From: Chloroflexota bacterium
GTDB taxonomy: Bacteria > Chloroflexota > Dehalococcoidia > Bin125
Assembly (NCBI GenBank): GCA_026705105.1
Contig: JAPPBK010000239.1
Span: forward strand, 1 to 5,223
Direction: 5' to 3'
Length of the DNA stretch: 5,223 bases
In this document: positions 5,014 to 5,223 of the stretch, piece by piece
How positions within the stretch are numbered: the first letter of the stretch is position 1
How the letters are laid out: the number at the start of each line of letters is the position of its first letter
Program-made: the position numbers and the translations under genes
Notes under the pieces: model-generated
Told to the model about the DNA's origin: nothing
What the model saw: the letters and a program-made list of their open reading frames with translations, nothing else
Database searches by the model: none

Positions 5014-5223
5014 TCAGTGGATGCGCCAACCTGAACGCTCCCACAGGTCGCGGGCTTCCCGATGTACGTCGGGTCGCGCGGCGATCAGGCCTTTCACGGT
5101 TGGCTCGGGCTGGTTGAACTGCAGCGGCTTGCCGTCGATGTCGGTGACCGATGCGCCTGCCGCCGTGAGCAGCGCCGCGCCGGCGGCGAGGTCCCATTCG
5201 CTGCGGCGTCCCGGCGTGAAGAC
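5014..5223 (-). CDS. C-terminal fragment of an inositol monophosphatase/CysQ-family phosphatase (partial)
   Basis: The frame enters from the right edge, gives 69 residues and ends at a TGA (5016-5014). The EWDLAAGAALLTAAGASVTD segment (9-28 of the fragment) is the second signature of the inositol monophosphatase superfamily; its Asp (residue 11, about 5193-5191) is normally a ligand of a catalytic metal. The following DGKPLQFN and GLIAARPDVHREA stretches fit the C-terminal half of bacterial members, including CysQ-type 3'(2'),5'-bisphosphate nucleotidases, which remove 3'-phosphoadenosine 5'-phosphate, and inositol-1-phosphatases. These cannot be separated from this piece. The fragment carries no N-terminal metal-binding motif because it is cut by the window. 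It lies 78 bases upstream of the SDR start on the same strand, so the two are probably one transcript. Confidence 0.85.
   Translation of the reverse strand, partial: VFTPGRRSEWDLAAGAALLTAAGASVTDIDGKPLQFNQPEPTVKGLIAARPDVHREARDLWERSGWRIH

Noticed and set aside
3871..5034. Long plus-strand frame spanning the helicase end, R3 and the SDR complement
   Set aside because: It crosses two certain genes and a hairpin, gives Ser/Arg-rich sequence without family motifs, and has no ribosome site.

Overview
The window looks like bacterial chromosome of high G+C content. It is densely coding and uses ATG, GTG and TTG starts. A gene for an F420-type (deazaflavin) oxidoreductase limits the plausible hosts to lineages that make that cofactor, such as Chloroflexota or Actinomycetota. 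Repeated C-rich/G-rich hairpins in the non-coding DNA remind me of intergenic repeats in Chloroflexota genomes. I favour Chloroflexota, but only from pattern memory; no rRNA or marker gene is present to settle it.

Layout, left to right. At positions 1-60 the first 20 codons of a minus-strand gene run off the left edge, behind a strong Shine-Dalgarno sequence. Positions 61-356 are a divergent intergenic region holding a close match to a Crp/Fnr-family operator (115-130) and a two-hairpin repeat (211-281). A plus-strand run follows: a FAD-dependent aromatic/polyketide-type monooxygenase (357-2081), a small F420-dependent nitroreductase/quinone reductase-like protein overlapping it by 16 bases (2066-2485), and, after a 91-base gap, a DEAD-box RNA helicase with a long basic disordered N-terminal tail (2577-4103). 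A 52-base gap with a hairpin separates the helicase from a convergent minus-strand pair: an SDR oxidoreductase (4156-4935) and, upstream of it, the C-terminal end of an inositol monophosphatase/CysQ-type phosphatase (5014-5223, cut by the right edge).

Functionally, the FAD monooxygenase and the deazaflavin reductase form a compact redox pair that is probably co-translated or co-transcribed, substrate unknown. The helicase probably has its own leader and an RNA-remodelling role. The phosphatase and SDR are probably one transcript, converging on the helicase at a shared hairpin.

The most interesting structure lies outside the enzymes. Three hairpins share the 11-mer TCTCCCCCCGC and sit at three of the gene boundaries. 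The middle one lies inside the reading frame of the monooxygenase and appears to have given it a new C-terminal tail and a stop codon inside the next gene. I see no clear sign of a new multi-gene system; the five well-supported genes belong to known families.
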